From Limosilactobacillus ingluviei DSM 15946 (GTDB lineage: Bacteria; Bacillota; Bacilli; Lactobacillales; Lactobacillaceae): DNA of 64,000 nucleotides. The notes beneath the pieces were generated by a model. It was not told the origin of the DNA, did not search any database, and worked only from the letters and a program-made list of their open reading frames with translations. A program made the translations under genes and the position numbers. This document shows positions 52,534 through 60,781 of this stretch, in pieces; position 1 is the stretch's first letter, and every line of letters starts with the position of its first letter. Where the stretch lies: positions 162,692 through 226,691 of the forward strand of contig NZ_AZFK01000077.1 of assembly GCF_001435775.1 (NCBI RefSeq), given 5' to 3'.

Positions 52534-53922
52534 ATGAATATTGTACCAGAAATGATGACCAAGTTGGCAAAATGTGGCAGTTTAATTGAAATTGAGGAAG
52601 TAATTTTACGGAGTATGTTGGAACTGGGACAACGAGTGATGCAGACCTACCTCGAAGCACTTGACGACCAGCTGAGCAGTGAAGTCCCAATCACCCACCA
52701 GATGATCAACCGTCAGTCCCGGACCGTTAACTTCTGTTTTGGACCAGTTACGTTCAAGCGGCGGTATTACCGAGTGGAAAAGGCGCCTAATGAGTTCTTT
52801 TTAGACCAACAGTTGGCTTTGGCTCCCCGGAGCCGTCAGTCGCCGTACCTGGTCAAGATGATGGCTAAACTCGGCCAAGCCACGACAATGCGCAATACTG
52901 CCATGGCACTGAACATGTTATTTGACAGTGGCGTCAGTCACAGTGCGGTCATGGAGGCTGTGCATGCCTTAGGGGCGGAAGTTATCAAGCAGCTGAGAAA
53001 ACCGCGCCAGCCGGCGGCCGGCGGGTTCCGGAATGCTTGACGATCGAGGGGGACGCTTTTATCGTGAAGCAGAAGCACGAAAAGAAAACTCACTCCATTG
53101 AGGTTCACCACTACCAGGTCTATGAGCGTGAAAAAGGGGCTGATGGGAAGTTTAAAGTGGTGCGCTGCCATGATTTTCTCAGTCTTGGAAACATCAAAAA
53201 AATCAGAAGAACGAGTTCGCAATTATCTGGATCTGAATTACGAATTACAGGGCCAGACTGTTTACTTGGCCAGTGATGCCGGACCCGGTTACGCACCCCA
53301 AAATCTCCTGGACCTCTTGCCTGGCTACATCCATGGCGAATATTTTTTGGACCGCTACCATTGCCTACGCAAGATTAAAAACACGTTGGGGCGGTAGAAT
53401 GTACTGACGCCCCGGGCGTTAACTGCAGTTCGGACCAATGATTTTGATGAACTTATGACCATATTGGATACCTTTGAAGGCAATGCTTCTAAGGATCAAG
53501 AAGAAGAGGTGGATCGGTTGCGCGCCTACTTCACCCGGAACTGGGCTTACGTAACCTCGCCTAAGCAACGAGGTTACGAGATTACCAACATTGGTTCGAT
53601 TGAAAGCTCACATCGCGCATACACTTACCGGATGAAGAAGCAGGGCAAAGCCTGGACGCTAAAAGGCGCTAAGGCTATGCTTAGCCTCATCGAGGCGCGT
53701 AAAAACGATCAACTTGAAGAAGCCTTAGAAAATAGTTTAAAACAGTTGACAAAAGTTCCCGAACTGTCTGAAGAGGCAGCGTCAATGGTCACAATCAAGG
53801 TCCGTGATTTCTTGAAAGTTACCCCGCCCCGTTCTTCTCAAGGGGCAGTTAATGGCTCGATTCCACTGGACGCTCCAACAAGTAGTCCAATGGGGCGAAT
53901 GATTAAGGCATTTAGTCACTAA
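52534..53922 (+). pseudogene. ISLre2-family transposase, inactivated
   Basis: The frame starts MNIVPEMMTKLAKCG at 52534 and follows the ISLre2 transposase pattern. Near 53020-53035 the frame shifts in a GC-rich repeat so that RVPECLTIEGDAF is read in another phase. It returns to the first frame at the A7 run 53196-53202, giving SEERVRNYL. A TAG at 53395-53397 (after KIKNTLGR) then interrupts it. The frame continues open to 53922 with YEITNIGSIESSHRAYTYRM. With three lesions it cannot encode a functional enzyme. Confidence 0.85.
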
Positions 53923-53941
53923 AATTGCATAAATTAAGGCT

Positions 53942-53959
53942 ACCTATGAAAACTTGACA
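53942..53959 (-). repeat. Right terminal inverted repeat of the ISLre2 element
   Basis: ACCTATGAAAACTTGACA, the inverted counterpart of 52401-52418 with one mismatch. Confidence 0.8.
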
Positions 53960-53980
53960 GATACAGTCCCTAAATTCGCC

Positions 53981-54009
53981 TTGACTTTCGCGTTGGAATT
54001 GCCTATAAT
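53981..54009 (+). promoter_or_regulatory. codBA promoter
   Basis: TTGACT (53981-53986) and TATAAT (54004-54009), 17-base spacer, starting 21 bases beyond the insertion sequence. Confidence 0.85.
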
Positions 54010-54030
54010 TTTCCAAAATTCATCGTTTGG

Positions 54031-54130
54031 CATTTAATGCAGTCCCGTGAGGCGCAAATGACCAGCAAAATCACCCCCTTAGCGTGGGGGCTTTGCCCTA
54101 GTCCGTGCCCAGTGTGGTACGGACTTTTTC
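54031..54130 (+). promoter_or_regulatory. PyrR-type pyrimidine attenuator upstream of codBA
   Basis: CAGTCCCGTGAGGCGCAAA (54040-54058) matches the conserved PyrR-binding loop (AGUCC...GAGGC). It is followed by a CCCCC/GGGGG hairpin (54074-54090) and an intrinsic terminator AGTCCGT/ACGGACT with a T run (54100-54129). The inferred model is that PyrR with UMP binds the leader and favours termination, so that codBA is off when pyrimidines are plentiful. Confidence 0.75.
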
Positions 54131-54184
54131 TTTGGCCGTCCAAATGCCAGGCAGAATTAAGCTAACTACAAAGGAGTTTTTGCC

Positions 54185-55546
54185 ATGGCAGAACAACAAA
54201 CTTCCAGTGAAATCACCCCGATCCCGCTTGCGGCTCGCCACACCACCCGGTGGGACATGTTTGCGACCTGGGTTGGCGCCAACGCCAACAATGGGACCTG
54301 GTTTGTCGGTGGGGTATTAGCGGCCTGCGGCTTTGCCGTTGCGATGAAGGTCTTGGTCCTTTCCTCGGCCCTGTCCTACGTCTTTTTAAGCCTGGTCGGC
54401 TACATTGGCTACCACACCGGGGTCTCCACGATGACCTTGGCCCGCGCGTCGTTTGGCGAACGCGGCAGCTACTTGCCTTCCCTGGTCAACATCACCCAGT
54501 TTATCGGCTGGACGGCCGTCAACACCTTTATCGCGGCTCAGTCGGTCTCCTTGCTCTTCCACGATCTGCTGGGCTGGCCCGTTTGGGGCCAACCGGGCGG
54601 CCAATGGGGGCTGATCGTCGGGATCTTGGTGATGAGCATTTTGCACATCATCAGTGTCGCCAGCGGCTCCCGGTCAATCCAATTAATTGAACGGATCGGG
54701 ATTATCATCGTCTTGATCTTTGTCATCTGGGAATCAATTGCCGTCTTTAAGACCGTTTCATTAACTCAAATCGCCCACTGGTCAGTCCCGGTTAAGCAAA
54801 AAATGGCCACCGGGGCGGCAATTGACTACGTCGCTGCTTTTAACCTGGCCTGGGTCACGGCTGGAGCTGATTTCACTCGCTTTACCGCCCGCAAGGATAA
54901 TGCCACACTGGCCCCGTGGCTGGGCGCCATGGTCGGCGTGGTCTGGTTTGCCTTCATCGGGCTGATCTCCACGATCGGGATTGCGATTACCTCCGGCGTT
55001 TATGACCCGAACAACTCCGATCCCTCCACCATTGCCAGCAAGCTTGGCCTCGGCGTGATCGCCCTGTTGGTCATTATCTTGACCTCCATGACCGCCAACG
55101 CTGTCAACTTGTTGGGGGCCGGCTCGGCTCTGTCTAACATCTTCCCCAAACTGAAATTAAAGTACTCCCTGTGGGTGGTCGTGCTCATGGCCACCTTGGT
55201 CACCTTCATCCCAATGTTTGTCGGCAGCTTCTTGGATACTTTTGAAAGCTTCCTGGACTACGTCTCAATGGTCTTGGGCCCGACAATTGCGATTATTTGC
55301 ACTGACTTTTATTTTGTCCGGCATGGTCGCTACCAGGTCGCAGAATTTGGTAAAATAAACGGTGCCTACTGGTATGTAAACGGCTTCAACCCGAGCGCGC
55401 TGATCACCTTTGTCGTCAGCGTAATCCTCTTCTTGGCCGCCCACCAGCTCCCGCTCTTTGTGAATACGATCGGGATGACGTTTGTAGATATGGTGGTCTC
55501 AGCCGGCCTGTACGCTGGCTTGACCCGCCTGCTGGAAAGGAAGTAA
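54185..55546 (+). CDS. codB: Cytosine permease (NCS1 family)
   Basis: This 453-residue membrane transporter has twelve predicted helices and belongs to the NCS1 nucleobase:cation symporters. RHTTRWDMFATWVGANANNG near the N-terminus is the family signature. GWTAVNTFIAAQSVS follows, and CTDFYFVRHGRYQV lies in the C-terminal half. AAAGGAG precedes the ATG. It lies 2 bases before codA and behind a PyrR-type attenuator, which together support cytosine as the substrate. Confidence 0.92.
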   Translation: MAEQQTSSEITPIPLAARHTTRWDMFATWVGANANNGTWFVGGVLAACGFAVAMKVLVLSSALSYVFLSLVGYIGYHTGVSTMTLARASFGERGSYLPSLVNITQFIGWTAVNTFIAAQSVSLLFHDLLGWPVWGQPGGQWGLIVGILVMSILHIISVASGSRSIQLIERIGIIIVLIFVIWESIAVFKTVSLTQIAHWSVPVKQKMATGAAIDYVAAFNLAWVTAGADFTRFTARKDNATLAPWLGAMVGVVWFAFIGLISTIGIAITSGVYDPNNSDPSTIASKLGLGVIALLVIILTSMTANAVNLLGAGSALSNIFPKLKLKYSLWVVVLMATLVTFIPMFVGSFLDTFESFLDYVSMVLGPTIAIICTDFYFVRHGRYQVAEFGKINGAYWYVNGFNPSALITFVVSVILFLAAHQLPLFVNTIGMTFVDMVVSAGLYAGLTRLLERK

Positions 55547-55548
55547 CC

Positions 55549-56787
55549 ATGTTAATCAAAAATGTCCACGTCAACAACCACCACCAATTAACCGACGTTT
55601 TAATCGAAAACGGCCGCTTTACCCAAATAGCGCCCAACTTAAGCGCCCGCGTCGGCGAAGAAGTGATCGATGGGCAGGGCAAACTGCTCTTGCCACCCTT
55701 CGTCGATTCCCACGTCCACCTCGATTCGACTTTAACGGCCGGCGAACCGGAATGGAATGAAACCGGGACCCTCTTTGACGGGATCCGGATCTGGAGCGAA
55801 CGCAAAAAGGACCTGACCAAGGCCGACGTCAAGCGCCGCGCCAAGGCGACCCTTTTGAACATGATCGGCCATGGGATCCAACACGTCCGCAGCCACGTTG
55901 ACGTGACCGATCCCCACCTGATCGCCACCCAGGCCCTCTTGGAATTACGCGAAGAAATGAAAGACGACTTAGAGCTCCAACTGGTGGCCTTCCCGCAAGA
56001 GGGGATCTTAAGCTTCCCCCACGGGAAAGAACTGATGGAACAAGCCGTAAAGGAAGGGGTCGACGTGGTCGGCGGGATCCCCCACTTTGAATTCAACACC
56101 GAATACGGGTGGGAATCCGTCCACTTCCTGATGGCCCTGGCCGACAAATATGACAAGCTGGTCGACGTCCACTGTGACGAAATTGACGACCCGGCCTCGC
56201 GCAACTTGGAAATCCTGGCCACCGAAGCCCTGGAACGCCAAATGGGGGCCCGGGTGACGGCCAGCCACACCACAGCGATGGGCTCGTACAACGATGCTTA
56301 CACCTACAAGCTCTTCCGCCTCTTGAAGCTGAGCGGGATCAACTTTGTCGCCAACCCGCTGGTCAACGTGCACCTCGGCGGGCGCTTTGACACCTACCCA
56401 AAGCGCCGTGGCGTAACCCGGGTCAAGGAACTCAACGCCGCCGGCATCAACGTCTCCTTTGGGGAAGACGACGTTAAGGATCCATGGAACCCCCTGGGCA
56501 ACGGCAACATGCTCGACGCGGTGACGATGGGGGTCTACATTGCCCACCTAATGGGGTACGGTCAAATCCAAGACTCTTACCAATTCGTTACCACCAACGC
56601 TGCCCGAACCTTGCACATCCAAGATCACTACGGGATTGAAGTCGGCAAGCCTGGTAATTGCATCCTGCTAAACCAAAGCGACTTCTACAACGCCTTAAAC
56701 GAACACGTCGAAGTCCTCTACAACATCCGCCACGGCAAGGTAATCGCCAAGACCGCCCCGGCTAAGACGGAAGTGTACGTGAAGTAA
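55549..56787 (+). CDS. codA: Cytosine deaminase
   Basis: This 412-residue amidohydrolase turns cytosine into uracil and ammonia in the cytoplasm. Metal ligands appear as VDSHVHLD (HxH), HVRSHVDV, VDVHCDEID and VTASHTTAMG, and the catalytic Asp is in SFGEDDVKDPW. GAAAGG precedes the ATG. With codB it imports and salvages cytosine into the pyrimidine pool. TAATG overlap couples it to the next small gene. Confidence 0.94.
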   Translation: MLIKNVHVNNHHQLTDVLIENGRFTQIAPNLSARVGEEVIDGQGKLLLPPFVDSHVHLDSTLTAGEPEWNETGTLFDGIRIWSERKKDLTKADVKRRAKATLLNMIGHGIQHVRSHVDVTDPHLIATQALLELREEMKDDLELQLVAFPQEGILSFPHGKELMEQAVKEGVDVVGGIPHFEFNTEYGWESVHFLMALADKYDKLVDVHCDEIDDPASRNLEILATEALERQMGARVTASHTTAMGSYNDAYTYKLFRLLKLSGINFVANPLVNVHLGGRFDTYPKRRGVTRVKELNAAGINVSFGEDDVKDPWNPLGNGNMLDAVTMGVYIAHLMGYGQIQDSYQFVTTNAARTLHIQDHYGIEVGKPGNCILLNQSDFYNALNEHVEVLYNIRHGKVIAKTAPAKTEVYVK

Positions 56788-57089
56788 TGCTCGATCGGCA
56801 AAAGCGAGCGGCCTGCCTAGCGGCCCTGACCGCGGTAATCAACCAAAGCGACCTGCCCCTCACGCCGGCAACCCAAGCCCACTTGCAAGCGACCGCGCAA
56901 CAATTAGCTAACGGTGGAAAAGTCAGTGCGTTAGCGGCGGACTTATTCCCTTCCCTCTTGCGCGAAAAAGCGCACTTGGCGGATGATCCCGACTTTAACG
57001 CCCTCTTTACCTTGGTCCAGACCCAGGCCAGCCACTGGCGGCGGGGCTTGCTCTACCCGGTGCCTGATCCGCATAAAAGTCAATTTTAA
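56787..57089 (+). CDS. Small helical protein, possibly bacteriocin-immunity-like
   Basis: This 100-residue protein is predicted to be almost entirely helical. Segments such as LQATAQQLANGGKVSALAADL and DDPDFNALFTLVQTQA have the length and spacing of the EntA-type immunity four-helix bundle, but the match is by eye and weak. It starts within the codA stop (TAATG), so it is translated with cytosine deaminase. No bacteriocin gene is nearby. It could instead be a regulator or accessory of the salvage pathway. Confidence 0.5.
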   Translation: MLDRQKRAACLAALTAVINQSDLPLTPATQAHLQATAQQLANGGKVSALAADLFPSLLREKAHLADDPDFNALFTLVQTQASHWRRGLLYPVPDPHKSQF

Positions 57090-57094
57090 ACTTA

Positions 57095-57124
57095 GCCCGC
57101 GTCAACTTTTGGCGCGGGTTTTAC
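57095..57124 (+). terminator. codBA operon terminator
   Basis: CCCGCG pairs with CGCGGG across an 11-base loop, followed by TTTTACTTT. Confidence 0.7.
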
Positions 57125-57182
57125 TTTGGGCGCCCACAAATTGCCACTTGCGCACCAAACCCGACCACTTAGCCCAATTACC

Positions 57183-57211
57183 TTGTTTTCTGCCCTTGGG
57201 CCCTCGATAAT
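57183..57211 (+). promoter_or_regulatory. Promoter of the LytTR/LiaF-like pair
   Basis: TTGTTT (57183-57188) and GATAAT (57206-57211), 17-base spacer, just before the AAAGGAGG ribosome-binding site. Confidence 0.55.
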
Positions 57212-57233
57212 AAGGATGAAAGGAGGGATGCGC

Positions 57234-57677
57234 ATGCAAGTTAAAATCGAAATTGATCCGGCGGCGACCGACCCGGTGGTCACGATCCGAACCGCCACCT
57301 TAACGCCGGCTCTTAATCAATTGGTCACCCAGTTGCAAAGTCAAACGCCCACGCTAACCTTCTTTCAAGGCGACACTGAATATTATTTAGACCTCAACGA
57401 AATCCTCTTCTTTGAGGTCAGCGACCGACGGACCTGGGCTCACACTGCCACCGGGCTCTACCAAGTCAAGTGGCGCTTAAAGGACCTGGAAGCACGCTTG
57501 CCGCACCACTTCTTGCGCTGCGCCAAAAGCGTCATTCTCAACTTACACCAAATCTATTCTTTAACCCGCAATTTAACCGGCTGTGAGATTCACTTTGCGC
57601 ACACCGATAAACGGGTCTTCGTTTCCCGTCACTACTACCAGGCGTTACGCGACGCCCTTGCTGAAAGGATGAACTGA
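57234..57677 (+). CDS. LytTR-domain DNA-binding regulator
   Basis: This 147-residue protein has a C-terminal LytTR DNA-binding domain (about residues 50-145): IDP at the start, YYLDLNEILFFEVSDRRTWA and HHFLRCAKSVILNLHQIYSL. There is no receiver domain, so it is not a classical response regulator. ATG at 57234 follows AAAGGAGGG; an ATG six bases earlier is too close. The next gene, one base later, encodes a membrane protein. The layout matches LytTR regulatory systems in which a membrane partner restrains the regulator. Confidence 0.88.
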   Translation: MQVKIEIDPAATDPVVTIRTATLTPALNQLVTQLQSQTPTLTFFQGDTEYYLDLNEILFFEVSDRRTWAHTATGLYQVKWRLKDLEARLPHHFLRCAKSVILNLHQIYSLTRNLTGCEIHFAHTDKRVFVSRHYYQALRDALAERMN

Positions 57678-57678
57678 T

Positions 57679-58347
57679 ATGCAAACTACCAAACGCGTGG
57701 TGGCCGGGATTGGCTTAATCCTAATCGCCCTCGGCCTCGCCTTGCAAAATTACCTGCCCCAAAACATCGACTGGTGGGCCACCAGCTGGCTGCTTTGTGC
57801 CCTTTTAATTGCGGTCTACGGCTTTGCAAACAAGAGTCTGGTGGTCGGCTGTGCCGGGGTCGGGTTGACCCTTGGGGCAGCTGACCACTGGCTGCACTGG
57901 CTCAGCCTGGATACCTGGAGCTTGGCTTTAATTGGGGGGCTCTTCGGGTTGGGCCTGCACCTGATCATCACCAAGCGGCCGGTGCGGGATTGGCAAGTCG
58001 AGACGGCCTACCAACATGCCGGTGCCAGCACCAGCTTTGACACCATCATGAGTTCGGCCACCCACTATTTAACCGGTGATACCGCCCTGGTCAACGGTGA
58101 TGTGATCATGGGCAACGTCACCCTCTACTTTGACCAGGAAGTGACGACCCCGGTCCAAATCAATTCTGACGTTGTGATGGGCAATCTCCGAATCTTCGTC
58201 CCAGCCGACTGGACGGTCGTCGCCCATACTGACAACATCCTGGGTTCGACGACGATTGCGCCGGGCCGCCCTGCGACTGGGCAAACTCCCCAATTAATTA
58301 TCAAGGGCGACGTCATCATGGGCTCGATTGTGGTCAAACGCAACTAA
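57679..58347 (+). CDS. LiaF-like membrane protein
   Basis: This 222-residue protein has four predicted membrane helices in the first 110 residues and a soluble C-terminal part made of repeated GDVIMGNVTLYF-like and DVVMGNLRIFVP strands. This is the LiaF/YvqF-type cell-envelope-stress fold (right-handed beta repeat). It is coupled to the LytTR gene and probably acts as its membrane-bound inhibitor or sensor. A terminator follows directly. Confidence 0.82.
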   Translation: MQTTKRVVAGIGLILIALGLALQNYLPQNIDWWATSWLLCALLIAVYGFANKSLVVGCAGVGLTLGAADHWLHWLSLDTWSLALIGGLFGLGLHLIITKRPVRDWQVETAYQHAGASTSFDTIMSSATHYLTGDTALVNGDVIMGNVTLYFDQEVTTPVQINSDVVMGNLRIFVPADWTVVAHTDNILGSTTIAPGRPATGQTPQLIIKGDVIMGSIVVKRN

Positions 58348-58391
58348 AAATTGCGGTCCAGCGGGATTAACTGCTGGACCGCAATTTTTTA
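58346..58391. terminator. Bidirectional terminator
   Basis: AAAAATTGCGGTCCAGC pairs with GCTGGACCGCAATTTTT between the LiaF-like gene and the DUF1836 gene. Confidence 0.85.
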
Positions 58392-58910
58392 ACCTTTTTT
58401 CACCGTGACCGGTGCTTGCTGGCGTTGCATCTCTGCTAATAATTTCGTCGCCAGCATCCGTTGGTAAGCCGTTTGCGCCGCTAACCGCAACAATTCATCG
58501 TTCGCGGGGGCCACTTGACCTTGAGGCGGCGTTTGCTCTAATAGCAAGGCGTTAAAGTGTTCCACAAAGCGATTATAGGTCGCTTGGGGGTAATCATTGA
58601 TCGTTAATTGATCTAAAGCGGCTTTGATTGCATCTAAGGGATAGATGTTTTTTAACAGGGCAATCACCATTACCGCGGCCACTTGGTAGCGGGAATACTT
58701 CTTTTTGACCGGGGCCATAATGACCCCTTTTTTCACGTAATTATTGATCATTGATTTGGTAACCGGGCTGACCCCTAAGCTGGCACACCGGTCGTTAATC
58801 ACCGCCACTAATTGATCAATATACAAGTTGAGCTCGGGCAATTCTTCCCACCGGCGTAATTGACTGGACGCCAAGCGCTTGCGCCACGCTTCATATTTAC
58901 TCAGGTCCAT
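58389..58910 (-). CDS. DUF1836 family protein
   Basis: This 173-residue cytoplasmic protein matches DUF1836: ELNLYIDQLVAVINDRC, then VTKSMINNYVKKGVIMAPVKKKYSRYQVA, a MerR-like helix-turn-helix, and LLKNIYPLDAIKAAL. The helix-turn-helix suggests DNA binding, but no targets are known for the family. A TATAAT on the minus strand lies at 58953-58958. It is not obviously linked to its neighbours. Confidence 0.85.
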   Translation of the reverse strand: MDLSKYEAWRKRLASSQLRRWEELPELNLYIDQLVAVINDRCASLGVSPVTKSMINNYVKKGVIMAPVKKKYSRYQVAAVMVIALLKNIYPLDAIKAALDQLTINDYPQATYNRFVEHFNALLLEQTPPQGQVAPANDELLRLAAQTAYQRMLATKLLAEMQRQQAPVTVKKG

Positions 58911-59002
58911 GCTAATCCCCCTCTGCTGGTTATTTCGTTTGCTGTTAGCTCTATTATAACCAAGCTAGCTCGGATCTGCCAGCACCTGGTTTTAAAAACC
59001 AC

Positions 59003-59518
59003 TTATTCCCCCAAGCCGATCGATTGGTTTTGGTACTGCGCGGTTTGTAGCGCCGTCCCAAAGAGGTGCGCTAACGCCGCTTGATTGGTGGCCTGCCCTT
59101 GCATGGGTTCCCCCTCTGGCGACAGCTTTTGGCCGCCCCCTTGGCGCACCACCGGCAAGGTCCGAATTACCGTATACGGCAGTTCTAATTCATCCACCAT
59201 TTTAACCGCATACAGGGCATCCCCCAGTAAAGTGGACGCGTTTGCTCCGTACCAGCTGATCAATTGATCAAGGTCCGCATCATCCGCCGTCCCGGCCGGC
59301 GAAAGCATCACAATCTTTTGTGGGGCGACCGGATTGGCATCCACGGCGGCGACCAAATTTCTGACCCCGAGATCCGGAGCCGAAAAGTCGGGCAGCCACC
59401 CCAAAACCAGATTTGCCGGAAACGCAAATTGCCAATTGGGGTGGCGGATGGCCCCCGTCAAGGCCACAATTTGGCGGCCCAAGTCACCTGTGAATTCATC
59501 AACTAATTCGATTCTCAT
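59003..59518 (-). CDS. SDR-like NAD(P)-binding protein lacking the N-terminal motif
   Basis: This 171-residue protein resembles the central and C-terminal parts of atypical short-chain dehydrogenases: VRNLVAAVDANPVAPQKIVMLSP and DALYAVKMVDELELPYTVIRTLPV correspond to later Rossmann strands. The expected N-terminal GxxGxxG is absent; the protein begins MRIELVDEFTGDLGRQ. It is shorter than full-length relatives (about 210-290 residues). Either it is a true short family or a truncated enzyme. AAGGAAATGGACG precedes the start. Confidence 0.6.
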   Translation of the reverse strand: MRIELVDEFTGDLGRQIVALTGAIRHPNWQFAFPANLVLGWLPDFSAPDLGVRNLVAAVDANPVAPQKIVMLSPAGTADDADLDQLISWYGANASTLLGDALYAVKMVDELELPYTVIRTLPVVRQGGGQKLSPEGEPMQGQATNQAALAHLFGTALQTAQYQNQSIGLGE

Positions 59519-59553
59519 CGTCCATTTCCTTCCAAAAATCCCGGGTCAACTTA

Positions 59554-59582
59554 TTTCAAATTTCTTCGAAACCGCGTACAAT
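59554..59582 (+). promoter_or_regulatory. nrdI promoter
   Basis: TTTCAA (59554-59559) and TACAAT (59577-59582), 17-base spacer. Confidence 0.5.
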
Positions 59583-59619
59583 AGATTATCAGAAACTAAC
59601 TGACCGAGGTAAGTAAATT

Positions 59620-60087
59620 ATGACTGATCTTAACATCCTTTATATCTCAATTGAAGGCAATACCCGTTCCTTTTTAAACCGGCTGGCTTCCTACGCCGAA
59701 CAACACCACGTCATTGACGCAGCGAATCCGGCCGTGCACTTAAAAGAAATTACCGACCAAACCCTCCCAACCAAAGAAAGCGCCCCCTTCTTCGTCTTTG
59801 TCCCCACCTACTTGGACGGGGGCAACGGCTTTGATTCCGGCTTTACGGAAATGATGACCAATGCCCTGGGCGAATATATCGGACAAAACGACAACGCCAG
59901 CCAGTGCATGGGGGTCGTGGGGTCTGGTAACAAAAACTTCAACGAACAATACTGTTTAACCGCCCGCAAGTACAGCGACGAATTCAAAGTGCCCTTTTTG
60001 GCCGACTACGAATTGCGAGGGACCGACCGCGACATTGAACGCATCTACGCGATCCTCAAGCAACGAGCTGCAGAATTTAACGCCTAA
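59620..60087 (+). CDS. nrdI: NrdI-like flavodoxin
   Basis: This 155-residue flavoprotein fits the NrdI family, which supplies oxidant to assemble the manganese-tyrosyl cofactor of class Ib ribonucleotide reductase. LNILYISIEGNTRSFLNRL is the FMN phosphate site, PTYLDGGNGFDSGFTEMM the middle loop and GVVGSGNKNFNEQYCLTARK the last FMN-binding loop. GACCGAGGTAAG precedes the ATG. No nrdE, nrdF or nrdH gene is adjacent, so it is unlinked from the reductase here. Confidence 0.88.
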   Translation: MTDLNILYISIEGNTRSFLNRLASYAEQHHVIDAANPAVHLKEITDQTLPTKESAPFFVFVPTYLDGGNGFDSGFTEMMTNALGEYIGQNDNASQCMGVVGSGNKNFNEQYCLTARKYSDEFKVPFLADYELRGTDRDIERIYAILKQRAAEFNA

Positions 60088-60158
60088 TCAGACCCTGGTA
60101 AGCATCCAAAGAAGGGGGTGAGAGAAAACGTCCATTTCCTCTCACCCCCGTTCTTAAT

Positions 60159-60578
60159 TTATTCGGCTGCCACAAACCAGGTAATCCCATAGCGGTCCAC
60201 CACCTGGCCCAGCTGGCCGTTAAATTGGTGGGGCCCAAAGGGTAAGGTCACCCGTAAGTCCGGGGCAACCGTAATTTGTTCAAAAAAGGCCCGCGCCGCC
60301 GCGGCATCTCCTGTAAAGGTCAGAAAAATTGACACTAACGATGACGCTTGCGGGGTCATCATCGTTGCATCGGCGCAAAGCAATTTTTGCCCCGCCACCA
60401 AAATTTCCCCCTGGGCCGTCGTAGCCGCCAAGTTTTCACTTGGCAACCCTAAACTGACTGCTTGTTCTTCAGTCAACGGCACCCGGCGGATAATTTCCGC
60501 CCCAAAGTATTGGGCGTAGTAGTCCATTGCCACCTTGGCATTTTCAAATGTTAAATACGGATATATTTTTGCCGCCAT
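60159..60578 (-). CDS. VOC-superfamily (PhnB-like glyoxalase/bleomycin-resistance fold) protein
   Basis: This 139-residue protein begins MAAKIYPYLTFENAKVAMDY and follows the PhnB-like VOC pattern: YFGAEIIRRVPLTEEQ, then SLVSIFLTFTGDAAAARAFF and a C-terminal LGQVVDRYGITWFVAAE. VOC proteins bind a metal or small molecule in a cup formed by paired beta-alpha units; the function of this branch is unknown. GATCGGAGGAACAGC precedes the start. Confidence 0.85.
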   Translation of the reverse strand: MAAKIYPYLTFENAKVAMDYYAQYFGAEIIRRVPLTEEQAVSLGLPSENLAATTAQGEILVAGQKLLCADATMMTPQASSLVSIFLTFTGDAAAARAFFEQITVAPDLRVTLPFGPHQFNGQLGQVVDRYGITWFVAAE

Positions 60579-60699
60579 GCTGTTCCTCCGATCTCAATCC
60601 CACCTATTGTATTATTTTGCGCTGCCTTCGTCAATTTGCCCCGGTCAGCCTGCCAGGATGGCGCGGGTCCCTGCGGCCGTTCCCTCCGCGGAAAATTCC

Positions 60700-60729
60700 T
60701 TCAAGGTAAAACGTTATATGTGCTAAAAT
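60700..60729 (+). promoter_or_regulatory. Promoter of the CynX/NimT-like transporter gene
   Basis: TTCAAG (60700-60705) and TAAAAT (60724-60729) with TG one base upstream of the -10 box (extended -10). Confidence 0.5.
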
Positions 60730-60781
60730 GGATTGAGTTTGACCGTGCGAAAAAATTTTCCAACAGAAAGGATTGAATATC

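Larger units (their letters stand above)
52401..53959 (+). mobile_element. ISLre2-family insertion sequence, degenerate
   Basis: The element is about 1.56 kb long and is bounded by 18-base terminal inverted repeats: TGTAAAGTTTTCATAGGT at 52401-52418 and the complement of TGTCAAGTTTTCATAGGT at 53942-53959 (17 of 18 match). It contains one transposase gene broken by three lesions. No convincing target duplication flanks it (GTAGGTTAG on the left, GATACAGTC on the right), consistent with an old insertion. Confidence 0.82.

Noticed and set aside
53196..53202. A7 run considered as a programmed frameshift in the transposase
   Set aside because: The gene also has another frameshift and a stop codon, so decay is simpler than programmed recoding.
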